Assembly: GCA_050084515.1 (NCBI GenBank)
Contig: CM114272.1
Coordinates: forward strand, 29,078,001-29,142,000
Direction: 5' to 3'
DNA length: 64,000 nt
Source of the DNA: Blasia pusilla
Taxonomy: Eukaryota; Marchantiophyta; Marchantiopsida; Blasiales
Shown: in pieces, positions 49,182 to 59,593 of the stretch
How positions within the stretch are numbered: the stretch's first letter is position 1
Layout of the letters: every line of letters begins with the position of its first letter
Position numbers and translations under genes: made by a program
The notes under the pieces: model-generated
What the model saw: only the letters and a program-made list of their open reading frames with translations
Databases searched by the model: none
Told to the model about the DNA's origin: nothing

Positions 49182-50881
49182 TAAATCAAGATCCAATCTC
49201 TCTCAATGTCAAACCAAACCCATTCTCCTAATGAGAGGCTTGGGTTACACAAACAAGGCAAACAAGACCATAGTTTTGCCGCCTCATGCCAAGGGGTTCA
49301 ACAAAGAGAGAATGAGCTCTCAAGCTCTCTCTCTTTGAAGTATACCTCTCGCAACCCTCATAACCAAACAACACCAAATAGGCGCCAAGCGGAACATCGT
49401 AACTCAAGTGGACTCACGCTGCGATGTTCGCGCTTTGGAGAGGCGTTTGGAAAGGTCTCTTGGAAAAGTCCAAGAGACGAAATGTGGAACAGAGTTGTGC
49501 GTTTCATGCTTTAGTGGTCGCGACCAAGAAACCTAGACCAAACGTGAGCCAAGATTTGAGATGAGTTGAGTCTTGGAAGGTTGGTTGCCAAAAAGGTGAG
49601 AACCAGTTTTGGAACACGACTAGCGTTTGGGGAATTTGATTGTATTTTGGACCATAAAGTTTAGTTCTAAGATGAATTTGAGATAAATAAGGCGCGTTGG
49701 AAAGCTTATCTTAAGGCGCTTCCAATGCATTAAAGATCTTAGTAAACGCATTAGTATAGATTGAGATATTGGCCAAAAACAATTGTGAGAGCAATCGGGT
49801 TGAGGGCCAATTGGAGAGACTGAGGTGTCTTTCCCTAAATGTAGGGAACCCCGGAGATCCCCAGAAGTACTAATAAGGGAGGAGTCTCTCCAAGATGTCT
49901 TGGAACACGAACCCCCACTTTGAGCACCAAGCGGTGTCTTAGAGGTACGGGATGGAACATGAGTTTGGCGTTGGAACTCGAAACCCAAACTTGATCCAAG
50001 GGAGTGGACTTTGTACGCCACACTTGGATTCCAACCCGAGCTTCACTTTGTGCGAGTCTCGGTTAGGGACTCATTGGATGTCCATCGGACTGTTGGAACA
50101 GTCAGGCGCGAAACGCCGTTTGAGGTTCTTGAACCGACCAGAAAGTCTGTTCCAAGTCTTCCGAGACTTGCATGTGTTGTAAACCGCGAAACTAGGAAGG
50201 TTGAGCTTGATGAGAGACCGAGATGAGAAATCGGAAAGTTAGCCCGCTGATTGATCCAAGACCCGACTAACCAGAGTGCATGTTTGGATGCAGATCAGTG
50301 TTGAGAGTGTGACCTACCGAATGCACGCTTCCGCAACAACAAGATTAACATTCAAGGAGAGTAGGCGCATGACAATACCCCTCCCCTCCCCCAAGCTCTC
50401 TCCATGTTAACCTATGCTCCAAAGTCACCTCCTTGGCTCTTGACCTGATGAAGGAGGTCAAGGGCCACTTACCAAAAATAGAAAGTCGGTCATATACTCA
50501 AAATGGTACTTACCTAAAATAGTAAGTTTCTCAATATGGCTCCAAATGAGCCGAAACGAAGGGGAAACCTGGTCTCTCATATTTTCCGGGGCCTCAGAAA
50601 GTCATCTTCAACCTCATGAGCCTATCCTCCACTACTCGCAAAGGCGCTCTACTAGATCTCACCGAGAGTGTAAGGAGGCGCCCTAGCCCTGTAAATTTCA
50701 AGCGCAACCGAGTTACAGAGACGAAGTTGTGAGAGCCTAAAAGATGTGACTATTGTTGTGCGCATACACATCGCTACACAACATACATCGCTGTCACCGA
50801 ACACACACACACAAATATGTATGATCCCATGCTAACTCATGACATCTAAACAACGAGACAAGAAGTACCAAAATATCTCCA
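49182..50881 (-). repeat. Gypsy-2 low-coordinate LTR, interrupted by a Gypsy-1 solo LTR
   Basis: Segment B (taaatcaagatccaatc at 49,182 to gatgtgac at 50,750) matches 59,594-60,249. It is followed by segment A (50,754-50,881), which ends next to the polypurine tract. If the LTR is A plus B, it starts TGGAGATATT on the minus strand. A 1-kb solo LTR splits B at 49,347. Compared with the copy at 59.6 kb, about 190 bp around the split point are missing. Confidence 0.75.
49347..50374 (+). repeat. Solo LTR of the Gypsy-1 family, nested in Gypsy-2 LTR
   Basis: 1028 bp collinear with the Gypsy-1 LTRs, from tctcgcaaccctcataacc to gcgcatgaca. It is flanked on both sides by ATACC (49,342-49,346 and 50,375-50,379), a perfect 5-bp target duplication. 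A solo LTR is what remains after recombination between the two LTRs of a full element. Its first bases read TC where the Gypsy-1 3' LTR has TG. Confidence 0.95.
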
Positions 50882-51616
50882 ATCACCCCCCTAGGTTGTG
50901 GTTAGGTCCCTCTAACTCTAGATAACCATCTATCCCTACCTACCATGACATACATCTCTCGGACGCTAAGAGCAAGAAGGGAGGGTGCTCATGTGGCCCC
51001 ATCGTTAGTCGCCTTCTTGTCATCCATGTTACTAACACAAGTCAGAATGTAGAACTACCTACTCTATGTACATCCGGGACACATCCATCGTCCCTGAGGA
51101 ACCCTAGTGAGAGGTGGCATCACACATGCCATATGGAACATCCATCCATAGCATAGTGGCCGCACTGAGGAACACCTAGTGCAAGAGGTGGATCAACTTT
51201 ACCGTCAATATTCGGAAGGTCACACATGGTCCTTCCAACCATACCATCATGTCCCTCCAATAAGAGAACCTGATCTCTTCAAGATGGTGCGCCCGATCAC
51301 ATCCAACATCGTGGTGCCGTTTGCTACAAGTAGACATAGTCTCCCGATGAAACCTCCGGATAGTAGGTCGATAACCATCCCTCCCCCCAATAGTTGCATA
51401 CCTCAATGTATCCCGTGCACGCGAATTGCCAAGTTCTCAAACGCCATGGGCATCACTCTCCGAACAACTAATCCCTCCGTGAACATGCTCTCATCCATAC
51501 ATCGGGATCATCAAGGTTCAACACCTCACCAACATCTCGACAAATGGTGTGGTGGCTCACGGCCATAAAGCAGCAAAGTACGGGTGAGAAAGACACTAAG
51601 GATGCTGCTCGTTGAA

Positions 51617-52320
51617 TCAGATCCCATCAACCACAATCGAAGGTCCCAAAGGTGCCTCTACAAGAGACTTGCGTAATCCTCTCTTCACCGTCTGCACAAC
51701 CCTCTCCGCCACTCCATCTGCCTCAGGATGATCTCGCAAAGTGGTGTGGTATTGATCACAAGGCTGAAACTGTAAAACTCTATACCTCGGTCTCGCACAC
51801 TCACCGGTGCTATAATGACTCAACACTCAATCTAGGAAGGCATACGCTACTCCCTCACTTGCTTTGTCAAGCAATGCAACCAACTCTATCCACTTTGAGA
51901 AGTGCTCGACCATCACGAACACATAACGACTATGGCACTCCGTCAAAGGCAAAGGTCCTGCAAAATCCAAACTCCATCTATAACCTAAACTCATGATCGG
52001 AAGTGGATGCAACTGTGGAGTCGGAGCATTGAACGATGCTCAGACTCGATTACACACTATGCATCTGGGAACAAACTGCTGAACGTAAGTCTGCATGCCT
52101 CGCCACCAATACTGAATCTAGAGCAAGTTGTACGTCCGCTTCACTCCAAAATGACCCAACTCCTTATGCGCATGACGCACCAAATGTGCTCTCTACAAAG
52201 GATGAGGCACTACACACACTCTACCATCCTCGCACACTCGCAACACATGTCTCCCCTCCCACCGGAACCGTCTGGCTCGTTGTAGGATCCGATCCCGCTT
52301 TCTAGCACCCACTATGCGAC
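51617..52320 (-). pseudogene. Gypsy-2 integrase
   Basis: Minus-strand pieces in order: the zinc domain HLVRHAHKELGHFG with CIVCNRV (about 52,090-52,200), then LGYRWSLDFAGPLPLTE and FVMVEHFSKWIELVALL (51,850-52,000) with the first catalytic Asp. After a TAG and frame disruption come HPEADGVAERVVQTVKRGLRK (about 51,660-51,730), which holds the catalytic Glu position. The segment that should contain the second Asp is scrambled. The core is followed by no chromodomain. Confidence 0.85.
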
Positions 52321-52446
52321 TCTGCCAGTACACAGGTACTCCAAGACCACTCCATCGTCGTGAATATCTCGGCCACCCGTCCTCTCCTCACCGGCCTCTG
52401 GATCTAAGGACTCTCCATTATACCTCACCATCGAAGTCTCAGCAAT

Positions 52447-54022
52447 CTAACTCTCTATAGCCAACAACCCCAAATAGGTTGCCGCATGCCATCCTGGCAC
52501 CAACTCCTCATCACTCTCACCATGCCAACCAGCTCTAGTCGCATCTCGTTGACTCAGGCATGGGTTACGGCTCAAACCATCTACATCTTGGTTGAGCGTC
52601 CTAGGTCTATGCACCACTTGGATATCATACTCCTGCAACAAAAGAGCCCACCTCGCAAGCATCCCTGTAAGCTTGTCAAACTCCATCAACCACTTAAGTG
52701 GCTGATGATCAGTAATGATGGAACAGGGATTGCCGAATAGATAACATCTGAAATATGCGACAACCCATACTACATCCAACCACTCACCCTCATACGAGCT
52801 ATACTTTGCCTCTGTAGCGTTGTTCGAGCGACTAGCGTAAGCCACCATGAACTCTCTACCATCATCGTCATGTTGGGTGAGCACGGCTCCAAGCCCCAAC
52901 ATGCTCCAATCGATATGCAACTGGAAAGGACGCCCCCTGATCGGTCTCCTCAACATGGGCGCGGACGTCAATCTGTACTTGAGCATCTGAAATGCTCTCT
53001 CCTGCTCATCCTCCTAGTGGCACTCTTGATCCACCTTGTTCAGCAAGGTCAGCGGCTTCGCAATCGAGCTGAGACCCTTGATATACCGTTGATAGAAGTT
53101 CGCCAATCCCATGAATGCACGAACTTGACTCACATCTGTAGGGCATGGAATGCGTGGAATAGCCTCTATCTTCGTCTGCTGCATGCCAAGGCCACTTGGG
53201 TATATTGTATGACCCAAGTACTGAATCGGGTCGTAGAAGAACTTGCACTTGCCCAGCCCATGTAACTGCAATTGTCGAAACACCTCCTCTAGATGTCACT
53301 CATGCTCCTCAACCGTGGCGCTAAAGACTACAATGTCATCAATATAACATCTAGCAAAATCTAGACCTGCCAAGATCCTATCCATGACCCTCTGAAACTC
53401 AATCAGGGCATTTTTTAACCCGAACGGTAAGAATTGCCACTCGGTACAAGAAATCCTTCTTGTGAGGATCGATGCCCCAAAATTTCATCTTCTGCTTGTC
53501 CTCCAATCTAATAGGCTGCTGATGGTATCTGGCTCGAAGATCTAACGAATTGAAGAACTTTGCATGTCCAATAGCACCAAAGATCTCCTCAAGAGTGGGC
53601 ATGGCATACCTATCGATCTTTGACCTATCAATCGGCAAACCGACCTATCAATCGGCAAACCGATTGATAGGTTAGTAATCTCCACACATCCGCCTATCCG
53701 TCCAGTTGCCATGCACATCCTTCTTGGCGGGCATGAGAGTGGCAGATGCATACTCTCCATACGGCATCTCCACTAGTCCTGCTCCAACCAAGTCATGACT
53801 GCTACTCTGAATCAAAGCCCTCTCCATGTCACTATACGTGTAGGATAGTTGGAAGATTGGTGTGTCACTCGACAACTCAATGCGGATCCCGGGACCCTTC
53901 AACGTACCCAAATCATGCATACTAAATGCAAAAAAACTCCTATAATTCCGAAGGAACTGGTATATCCGGCGCCGCTCTCCTCCTGTCAACTTAGGGCACA
54001 TATATGGCTCCCAAGTCTCCAT
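52447..54022 (-). pseudogene. Gypsy-2 reverse transcriptase and RNase H
   Basis: From 54,022 down: the RT leader (PKLTGGERRRIYQFLRNYRS), MPYGEYASATLMPAKK and RRMCGDY. Then, after a disrupted stretch, RYAMPTLEEIFGAIGHAKFF and FNSLDLRARYHQQPI. The catalytic box CYIDDIVVF is at 53,335-53,346. FFYDPIQYLGHTIYPSG and VRAFMGLANFYQRYI follow. RNase H starts at about 52,935 (LHIDWSMLGLGAVLTQH) and continues with AYASRSNNATEAKYSSYEG, ITDHQPLKWLM and VDGLSRNP. It breaks at several stops and frameshifts, including a 20-bp tandem duplication at 53,622-53,661. Confidence 0.9.
53622..53661. repeat. 20-bp tandem duplication in Gypsy-2 RT
   Basis: The unit gacctatcaatcggcaaacc occurs twice back to back and is followed by gattgataggtt, an inverted match to part of the unit. 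A hairpin-prone slip is the likely cause. The duplication shifts the RT frame. Confidence 0.95.
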
Positions 54023-54359
54023 CGTGACTATGGTAGGACTCTCCGGTACGGGTGTCCGTGGTTGCTATGGTGCAACCCCATCTCGAATAACAAAACTTGA
54101 TTGCTCCCCTACAGCCAACTCTAAAATTGGATCTCCATGTGCAGTACCCGGAACTACGCTCGATGTTGTGGCTACCATCTCATGGCGAACCTGCAAAACA
54201 TCCCAAAAAGTCCAAGGGTGTCTCTCCCGATCACCCTTGGTGTGTCGATCTCCTTGGATCTCGCACCCAACCACTACCTCAACCGTCTCGGTAGGCATGG
54301 GGCTCACCAACGCAACTGTTGTGATGTGTTGCATCCTCAAACGACGCTGCTCAGCTATT

Positions 54360-55760
54360 CCTAAGCTGAAAATCCATGTCAAGCAGTTCAGGTCCATCGC
54401 CTGACCAAAGACATGACGTCGTGATGCCTCTCATAGTGACGATACTGTCGTCACTCTTGTGGGGAATCCCATCGCTCGCTCTGCTCATCGGCGTTGGGCT
54501 CCACCAACCTCTGTACCTGGTCATCCCAAACCAAGCCAGGTCCAACCTCCTTGAATGCATAGGAAGCGAGAAAACTCACTAATGTGGGAAAGGCTACCCG
54601 TGGCATGCCAATCCTGTTGACCACAATCAATGGCGGTCGATCATCGTGCCTCACTGCCTGTGATCGATAGCCCGGATTCAATATAGAATCCACCAATAAA
54701 TCGGACGGGTGCTCCACTCTCGCATGTGCCCTCCGCAACACCTCATGTGGTACCAAGTTGGTCCACCAAAGACGCAGGCGATGTGCTCATGAACCCACAC
54801 TCGCCGCATCCAACAAAATTGCCGGGCCAATCCATGCGCGCACCTGATGTGCACTCGTCACCACACGGGATCTAGAATCGCCCAAAATTGGTATATTCTC
54901 CATAATGTATGGTGGAGGACGAGACTGATGCTCTTGCAAGTGACGCAAGATCTGCATCATCTCCCAAAATAACCTGAACCAAGAGTTAGCTAATCTGCTA
55001 CCCCGTCTAGCACTTGACTGGCCCTAACATGGCCAACCAGCAATGACCAAGTCTATGGTCCCACCCGGTCCAAGTCCTACGCCGCCAACAATGAAATGTC
55101 CCTCGATAGGGAACTCTAGCAACCTGAATGGCGGACGCAGACAACAAGTTGAGAAAACAGAGGCGTAACTGTGCCACATGGTGAAGTGAAGCGCGTCTTG
55201 CAACATCATCAATCTCCACATATAGGTACTGCTGCACGCGCACTCCGCTATGCAAAATAGCAGCTAACCCAGTGCTGATCCCTCCAAAGAGATCCAACAC
55301 CTGGATATCCTCCTCTAGGATACACCACACAACCGGGGTGGTGTCCAAAGGGGTCATAGCAGCAATCCTGCCTACCAGGGATTCCTCTAACCTATCACAC
55401 TTTGGTACAAACGTCTCGCTCCACGCGGTCTGCACATGCTCAGTGGCTAAGCATCTAAGCTCCTCAATCAAGGCCCGAAGCGGCACCTCTCCTCCACGGA
55501 TTGATGCGGCTACCATGACACTCCTCTCCATAGAAATGTTAAGAACGGGAGTATCCTCTGCATGGACATGTCCCTAAATCAAATGACTAGGCCAAGTGAT
55601 GGCACTGCTAAATGCTGTTAAGATCGCCATCTCTCCTGGCCGTCCCCCGATCACTGCACCTGTGAATCGAACGGGTAATGAGCTAAGGCGCCCATCACTT
55701 GACTGTCATCCTGGTCTATAGGACGTTGATTCCTCCTAGTAATCCAAGGAAAACCCCATC
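54360..55760 (-). pseudogene. C5-cytosine DNA methyltransferase domain inside Gypsy-2 pol
   Basis: The domain follows the protease in the same minus-strand frame, after internal stops. Motif I is VLDLFGGISTGLAA (55,300-55,259) and motif II-like YVEID is near 55,216. After a frameshift near 55,120 comes the catalytic motif IV, IDLVIAGWPC, with the Cys codon at 55,027-55,029 followed by TAG where Gln is expected, then GQS. Motif VI is YIMENIPI (about 54,890-54,910). Motif VIII AHRLRLWWTNLVP (about 54,750-54,786) resembles DNMT3-type AHRARYFWGNLP and follows a TGA. After a second frameshift near 54,490 come ERAMGFPTRVTTVSSL, a TGA, then RRHVFGQAMDLNCLTWIFS (54,360-54,420), the C-terminal motifs. 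The order is canonical, unlike DRM. Length from motif I is about 310 codons. Family and order are seen directly; the function in retrotransposition is unknown. Confidence 0.9.
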
Positions 55761-55762
55761 GG

Positions 55763-56455
55763 CTATAACAATGCTCCACCAACCAAGACGTTGTAAGACT
55801 CTACATCAGTGACTATCGCCTTGGCTCGCACCACAAACTCATCTGTAGGATGTCCCGGACAAATCCTCACCACGACCTCATGTTGGGTGATATACTGTGT
55901 GGTACTCACTCCACCCAAAGATGTTTGTATCTGGAATGGAAAACGCTCCACATCGGCTCTCGTCAAGCCCAATCCTCTTAATGATGCTTTCCCCAACATC
56001 ATGGGTTGCGCTCCTAAATCCAACAAGACGCGCTGCAGACTAAAAGCTCTACCTCCGGGACTCACCAACTCGAAGACCTCTCCCCGATTATCTAGCAACA
56101 CAACACCAGGAGAAGCCATGACACGCTCTATTGCGGGTCTAGCGGGCATCTCTGCCATCCTAGCAGCCGCAGCCTGCCATGAATATGACGTTGACGGCCC
56201 GAGCATCCGCTCCAAGGGCAACTCCATCACCTCCTCTGTAACCACCTCTGAACGTGATGCAGGAACTCCAACTCCACTCTCACATAGCGTAGCGGCCAGC
56301 CGGAAAACCTTGGCGGGCGTACCTCCCAACGTCATAACATCGGAAGAAGAAAATAAAGGAGCGCGGTACACAACAGTGGCCGCCCCCAACAACGTGCTCG
56401 ACACATGCTCCTTCTGAGCATCAGCAATAGGAGTCGTCGCACTAGTTTCTCCCAT
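55763..56455 (-). pseudogene. Gypsy-2 aspartic protease region
   Basis: A 230-codon frame with the retropepsin-like segment SLQRVLLDLGAQPMMLGK (catalytic D in DLGAQ at 56,006-56,020, a variant of D-S/T-G) and the fold-closing VESYNVLVGGALL. It then meets a TAG and continues in the same frame as PMGFSLDY, TAG, EESTSYRPG, TGA into the methyltransferase leader. At all three stops a Tyr or Trp codon is plausible from context. Inferred to be the protease part of one gag-pro-MTase-pol polyprotein. Confidence 0.8.
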
Positions 56456-56739
56456 CGCCCTCTATGCTTGCGCACCAATAACATCACCAACTCTTCGGGA
56501 ATTCTAATCAGGGACCATCGATGGGGTCCTCATCGCCTCAGACAACACCTCAGACTGAGGAAGCCTAGTGTGTTTCCTAGCTTCCCCTCGCTATGGATCC
56601 AACTTTGCGTCACAACTGCTGCGGCCTCCATCTGGGCAACCCCCCACATCCAACCAGCATCCTCCATATCTTTGGCTGCTCCATATGATATCGATGCCAC
56701 GGATCTGGCATCGAGTAACCTCAATGCCATAGTGGCAAT

Positions 56740-57870
56740 CTGCTCTTATAGCTACTATATCTGAGCATCCATCCCAGCCTCACGCCCAACGTCTCCCTAG
56801 AGGCGTCTAGATGGTGGGACTCTACCTCTTCCACGGGTAGCTCCACCACCCTGTCGGGCAACTCTAGCTCCTCGTCCCCCAACGGGATCACTTGGTGCAC
56901 GTCCTCTAGGCCCACCTGGACCAACAACTTGCTCTAGTGCCCTCTCTGGCCCTCGGTCCGGACGTAACTTAGGATGTAAATTGAAACACTTCGCGCATGT
57001 GTGACCATACCTCTGACAATGCCTCAATCTCATGGGCATATCTGTGGGAGAACTCATGGTAATCACACCATCTCCTCCTCCATGCTGAGGCACACGTCCA
57101 TGATCTTGATGAGTGCAATCATGCTGATGATGGGCTCCACCACATGACCAACAAGTAATCGTAGGTGGCTGCTGCTGAGCCGCTTATGAAGGCGCGGGTC
57201 TCTGTGGCACGGCCTCCCAGTATCCTCCCTAAGCTCATGGTGCCATAATCGACCTATCTTGGAGTCCACGTTGCTGCACTCGTGGTGCATACAATCGTGA
57301 CTGCTCTCGCCCAAAACTCATGGTAGCTACGCTCTCCTCTACCATGTTGCGCTTAATATTCTCGGCGGTCCTAAAAACATCTCTCAACGTAGGGGAGGTG
57401 TTCATAAGAAGCCCCCCCTCTTGCACCCGTATCCGCAAGGTTTGGTCTAGCATCACGTACCATGATTGGATAGCCTGAGCCTCTGTCACCCCCTGAGTGA
57501 CGTTGATCAACTGGCGCAAGCAAGTGTAAGCCTCATGCAAACTCTCACCCGGGCGCCTCTGGAAGTCGTGGATGCTCTGCAACTTCTCCGTCCGTACCCC
57601 GTGGTAGCTCGCCCTCAACTCAGCGAAGAACTCAACCACGGGGTTGAACCTAGGACGAACCCGACTAGACGATGCAACTGCTCTGGTGCGAGTGACCCCT
57701 CCTAAAACATCACTAGTGGAAGAGGAAGTAGCCTCTCTTGACTCCTCCTCCTCATCTGGGAACGGCTCCATCCATGACACATAGTGTGGATCATAGTAGA
57801 GTCCATGGCCGCCCCCTCTAATTGTTGGAACATACCATTCCATGTTGTAAACGAGTTGAACTCTCCACAA
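56740..57870 (-). pseudogene. Gypsy-2 gag with zinc knuckles
   Basis: A 211-codon frame (57,235-57,870) contains a capsid-like segment: RPRFNPVVEFFAELRASY, LQSIHDFQRRPGESLHEAY, LRQLINVTQGVTEAQAIQSW and LRDVFRTAENIKRNMVEE. After stops the nucleocapsid follows with ITCWSCGGAHHQHDC (about 57,150), a CCHC knuckle with altered spacing, and a second Cys/His block CQRYGHTCAKCFNLHPKL (about 57,000). An Arg/Gly-rich tail comes next. It supports a Ty3/gypsy gag upstream of protease. Confidence 0.85.
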
Positions 57871-59593
57871 TTCCTAGCCCGAGTGAGTCATACCAACTCC
57901 TAAACTCTGCAATAAATTCGTGTAGCTCTATAGTGCCGACAGTACCCGAAAACCTACGCGGTCCTCTACCCGGGTCGTCCATCTCGTAGGACCACTCAAT
58001 ATGTACGGTGGATCACTAACACACTCCTCTACACGCTCCCCCTTGTCAGAAGATGACACAGAAGGAGATCGAGGTGGTCTCTCACGTGGAGACCCTCAAA
58101 ACCTCACACCACTCCGGGTAAACCCTCCAGAGCTACTCTCAGGTCCACTACCTCGCCTCTCAAAGTCCCAAAAGGACGTCGTGATGGCTTTCGCAAGTAA
58201 TCCCTCAATCACTAAAACTAAACATGCGGCATTCAATATACACTCTCTCACTGAGACGTGTGCTGTGTGTGCGGCAACAAGCGGCGCGGTTTGGCAAATC
58301 AACTGATCTATCGTCTCATCGACAAACCATCCTCAACTCTAGACATCCCACACATGTCTATGTTCCCTAAACCCATACATCATCGATGCTCTCAACATCA
58401 GCACGAAACCCAATATCCCAAATAACTTCCCAATACCCGCAGTCTGGTGTGGCACTAGCGGCACGGAACGGTTACAAACGGCATGACACTCGAGAATGGG
58501 GTGCGGCACTCGACGGCATACCCTCCTCAATCAACAATTCACACGCTCTACTCCTTAATGAAAGAGCGGCTCCGTGATTGAGACGGTGCGGTGCGGCCAT
58601 GAGCGGCAGGGCGCGGCAATTGGCGGCACGTTGCGGCTACAAGCGTCACGGCACAATAGTCGATCGTCGTCGAACGGCTACCAATCACAACATAGCAGCA
58701 TGAAATGAAAATTAAAACACCATAACTCGAGGTCATGTGCCATCACAAATTGATGACGAAACTATGATGATAGTGGCGGCCAATAAAAAGTACGTGGTGG
58801 CGACACAAGTTAGAGAATCAACGGTCGTCGTGGAGGACCTCCACTCCGTAATGGCGGCAATGGCAACCAAGGGTTGACAACGGCCAAACGTGGATCTGAG
58901 CAGCGCTAGGCCATGGCGGCGGCCGACGGTGGACAGTGGACGGTTGACCATTGATGGTGATGGTGGACCATTTACGGTGACGGTTGACCATCAACGGCGG
59001 ATCATTTACGATGACTATGATGGCGACGGCCGTCATCGCGGCGATTGGTTTAGGGTTTGAACAATTTAACCCTAAAAATAACCTAGTAATGGCAATTTTG
59101 CAAGATTGACCATAACTTTTTGCTCTCAACTCCAAATTGTGCATCATCTAATGCACAACCTGCACAGCTTCACGATCTACGACGACATCAAAAAATATTT
59201 TTAATTGGACATTCTAGTAAAAACTGATGGGGGCTATCGTAAAGCCCAACGTCTCTTTCTCCTACACAAAATTTGGCAGCGATTTCGCGCTGATTTTTCC
59301 CAACGAAAATATAAAACCTGTGAAAAAAAAAATCAACAAGCTACATGGTGCTCCCAAGAGCACCCACATGGAGAAATTCTCCCCCATACTCAATCCCTAT
59401 AAAAAAATGGGCAGCGCTTCCGCGCGCCATTATTCTACACGAAAAATTGGCAAAGGAAACATAAAAAATGAGCGGTTTCGGCTCCGATGAGCACTCTCAT
59501 GAACCGTTGAACGGGGAATACGATCCTCAACCTGCAAAACCAGCGAACCAGCAAGCTCCCCTATGAAGGTCTCTCACTCATCTCATTTCTCTT
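57871..59593 (-). other. Gypsy-2 leader region with short GC-rich repeats
   Basis: Lies between the high-coordinate LTR segment and gag. From 58,560 to about 59,050 it contains irregular repeats of ggcggc/ggcac units and of gacggttgaccat-like units. No coding signature. It is probably the untranslated leader; I see no standard primer-binding site next to the LTR at 59,593. Confidence 0.4.

Noticed and set aside
55809-56417. 202-codon plus-strand frame
   Set aside because: It is the antisense of the Gypsy-2 protease region.
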